Assembly (NCBI GenBank): GCA_017989485.1
Contig: JAGNPU010000127.1
Coordinates: 1-5,995, forward strand
Direction of reading: 5' to 3'
DNA: 5,995 nt
Origin: Neisseriaceae bacterium
GTDB lineage: Bacteria > Pseudomonadota > Gammaproteobacteria > Burkholderiales > Neisseriaceae
Within the stretch, counting starts at the first letter, position 1; every line of letters starts with the position of its first letter. Positions 5,060 to 5,995 of the stretch are shown here, piece by piece. Below the pieces are notes generated by a model. The model saw nothing but the letters and a program-made list of their open reading frames with translations. It had not been told where the DNA came from and ran no database searches. Both the position numbers and the translations under genes were made by a program.

Positions 5060-5995
5060 ATGAAACAGTTTAAACAGTTGGGTTTGATTGCCGTCATGGC
5101 ATTGGCGCTGGGCGCCTGTGGCGAACAAGCAGCCAAAACAGACGGCGCCGCGCCTGCGGCCACCGTGTCAGTGGCGCATAAATTGGGCACTGTTGAGGTC
5201 AAGCAAAACCCAGAACGTGTTGTGGTGTTTGATTTTGGTGCTTTGGACACCTTGGAAGCATTGGGCGTGGACGTGATTGGTTTGCCTAAAGCCAACATTC
5301 CTTCGTACTTGAGCAAATACAAAGACGACAAATACGCCGACTTAGGCAATCTGAAAGAGCCGAACTTTGAGGCCATCCACGCCGCCAAGCCGGACTTAAT
5401 CATTATTTCTGATCGTCAAGCCAAGCTGTTTGATCAGCTCAATGCGATTGCCCCAACGGTATACACCAACGTTGATTACAGCGATTACCTGCCTTCCTTA
5501 GAGAAAAACGTGCACACCCTGGCGTCTTTGTTTGGTAAGGAAGCCCAGGCCGATGAGGCCTTGGCCAAGGTGAAAGCCGACATTGCCAAAGTCAATGAGC
5601 AAACCAGTGCCATGAGCGAAAAAGGGCTTATTGTGTTGGTGAATGATGGCAAAATCAGCGCCTACGGCTCTAAATCACGTTTTGGCTTTATTCACGACGT
5701 GTTGGGCATGAAGCAGGCCGATGAGAACATCAGCGTGTCTACCCATGGCCAGAGCGTGGCGTTTGAGTACATTGTTAAAACCAATCCAGACTATATTTTC
5801 GTGATCGACCGCAGTGCGGTGGTGGGCAATAGCGAAACGGCAGCCAAACAGGTAATTGAAAATGAGCTGGTTCAAAAAACCAACGCATTTAAAAATGGCC
5901 ACATTGTGTACCTAGACCCTAACGTTTGGTATTTGTCGGGTGGTGGTTTGGGTTCTGCGCAAGAAATGGTGAACGAAGTGAAAGCAGCGCTGTAA
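5060..5995 (+). CDS. yclQ: Periplasmic ferric-siderophore-binding lipoprotein (YclQ/CeuE/FatB family)
   Basis: Captures the iron complex in the periplasm and delivers it to the permease pair. It is 311 residues and complete, ending at the last base of the window. Residues 1-19 are a lipoprotein signal peptide (basic K2/K5, hydrophobic core, lipobox LGAC), so C20 is the lipidated first residue of the mature protein. A flexible Ala/Thr/Gly-rich linker runs to about residue 37, then the class III (helical-backbone) binding domain, with the usual opening GTVEVKQNPERVVVFDFG (43-60). Pocket residues known from Campylobacter CeuE (three Arg plus a His/Tyr pair that directly coordinate iron in bis-catecholate complexes) have counterparts with nearly the same spacing: R119, R207, R251, H229 in STHGQS and Y291 in VWYLSGGG. 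This points to tetradentate catecholates such as linear enterobactin fragments, or to petrobactin-type ligands. That choice is inference; the family is secure. Confidence 0.94.
   Translation: MKQFKQLGLIAVMALALGACGEQAAKTDGAAPAATVSVAHKLGTVEVKQNPERVVVFDFGALDTLEALGVDVIGLPKANIPSYLSKYKDDKYADLGNLKEPNFEAIHAAKPDLIIISDRQAKLFDQLNAIAPTVYTNVDYSDYLPSLEKNVHTLASLFGKEAQADEALAKVKADIAKVNEQTSAMSEKGLIVLVNDGKISAYGSKSRFGFIHDVLGMKQADENISVSTHGQSVAFEYIVKTNPDYIFVIDRSAVVGNSETAAKQVIENELVQKTNAFKNGHIVYLDPNVWYLSGGGLGSAQEMVNEVKAAL

Noticed and set aside
4912..5403. 163-codon minus-strand open frame across the ATPase/binding-protein junction
   Set aside because: It overlaps two clear genes on the opposite strand and resembles no known family.
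1..5995. Neisseria-type DNA uptake sequences, CRISPR repeats, tRNAs, transposase remnants
   Set aside because: I looked for GCCGTCTGAA-like words and the other classes on both strands by eye and found none.

Overview
The window looks like a chromosomal segment of a Gram-negative proteobacterium. A betaproteobacterium is my best guess, but it is not proven. The reasons are a ZIP metal transporter that closely resembles the Bordetella bronchiseptica protein BbZIP, a pyrimidine 5'-nucleotidase of a type common in beta- and gammaproteobacteria, moderately high GC in all coding regions, and a lipoprotein-type periplasmic binding protein. I found no phage, IS, CRISPR, tRNA or rRNA sequence. Base composition looks similar across all genes by eye. 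The only distinctly AT-rich patch is the regulatory stretch at about 2210-2345.

Left part (1-2050), all on the minus strand: a pyrimidine 5'-nucleotidase of the HAD superfamily (2050 to 1403), a GufA/BbZIP-type ZIP divalent-metal transporter (1266 to 379), and the first 92 codons of a FUSC-like membrane protein (277 to the window edge). They are separated by about 100-136 bp, so each may have its own promoter. Only the nucleotidase has a promoter I can point to.

Middle (2051-2340): a divergent intergenic region. It holds the nucleotidase promoter with a palindrome near its expected start point, two back-to-back hairpins of unknown role (2159-2199), and a candidate Fur box (2287-2309) just before the right-hand operon.

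Right part (2341-5995), all on the plus strand: a complete four-gene ferric-siderophore ABC importer in the order permease, permease, ATPase, binding protein. This is the order of Bacillus yclNOPQ (petrobactin) and Campylobacter ceuBCDE, and the proteins belong to that family. The first three genes overlap. The binding protein follows after 73 bp with its own good ribosome binding site, and its stop codon is the last codon of the window. The binding protein keeps the three Arg residues and the His/Tyr pair that in CeuE bind tetradentate bis-catecholate iron complexes. The predicted role is import of ferric catecholate breakdown products or petrobactin-like siderophores across the inner membrane under Fur control. 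No TonB-dependent outer-membrane receptor, siderophore synthesis gene or reductase is visible here.

I do not see an undescribed system. The points worth a second look are the hairpin pair, the Fur site (which also bears on the first permease's start codon), a Cys replacing the usual Arg after the ATPase signature motif, and the apparent importer operon without a receptor.
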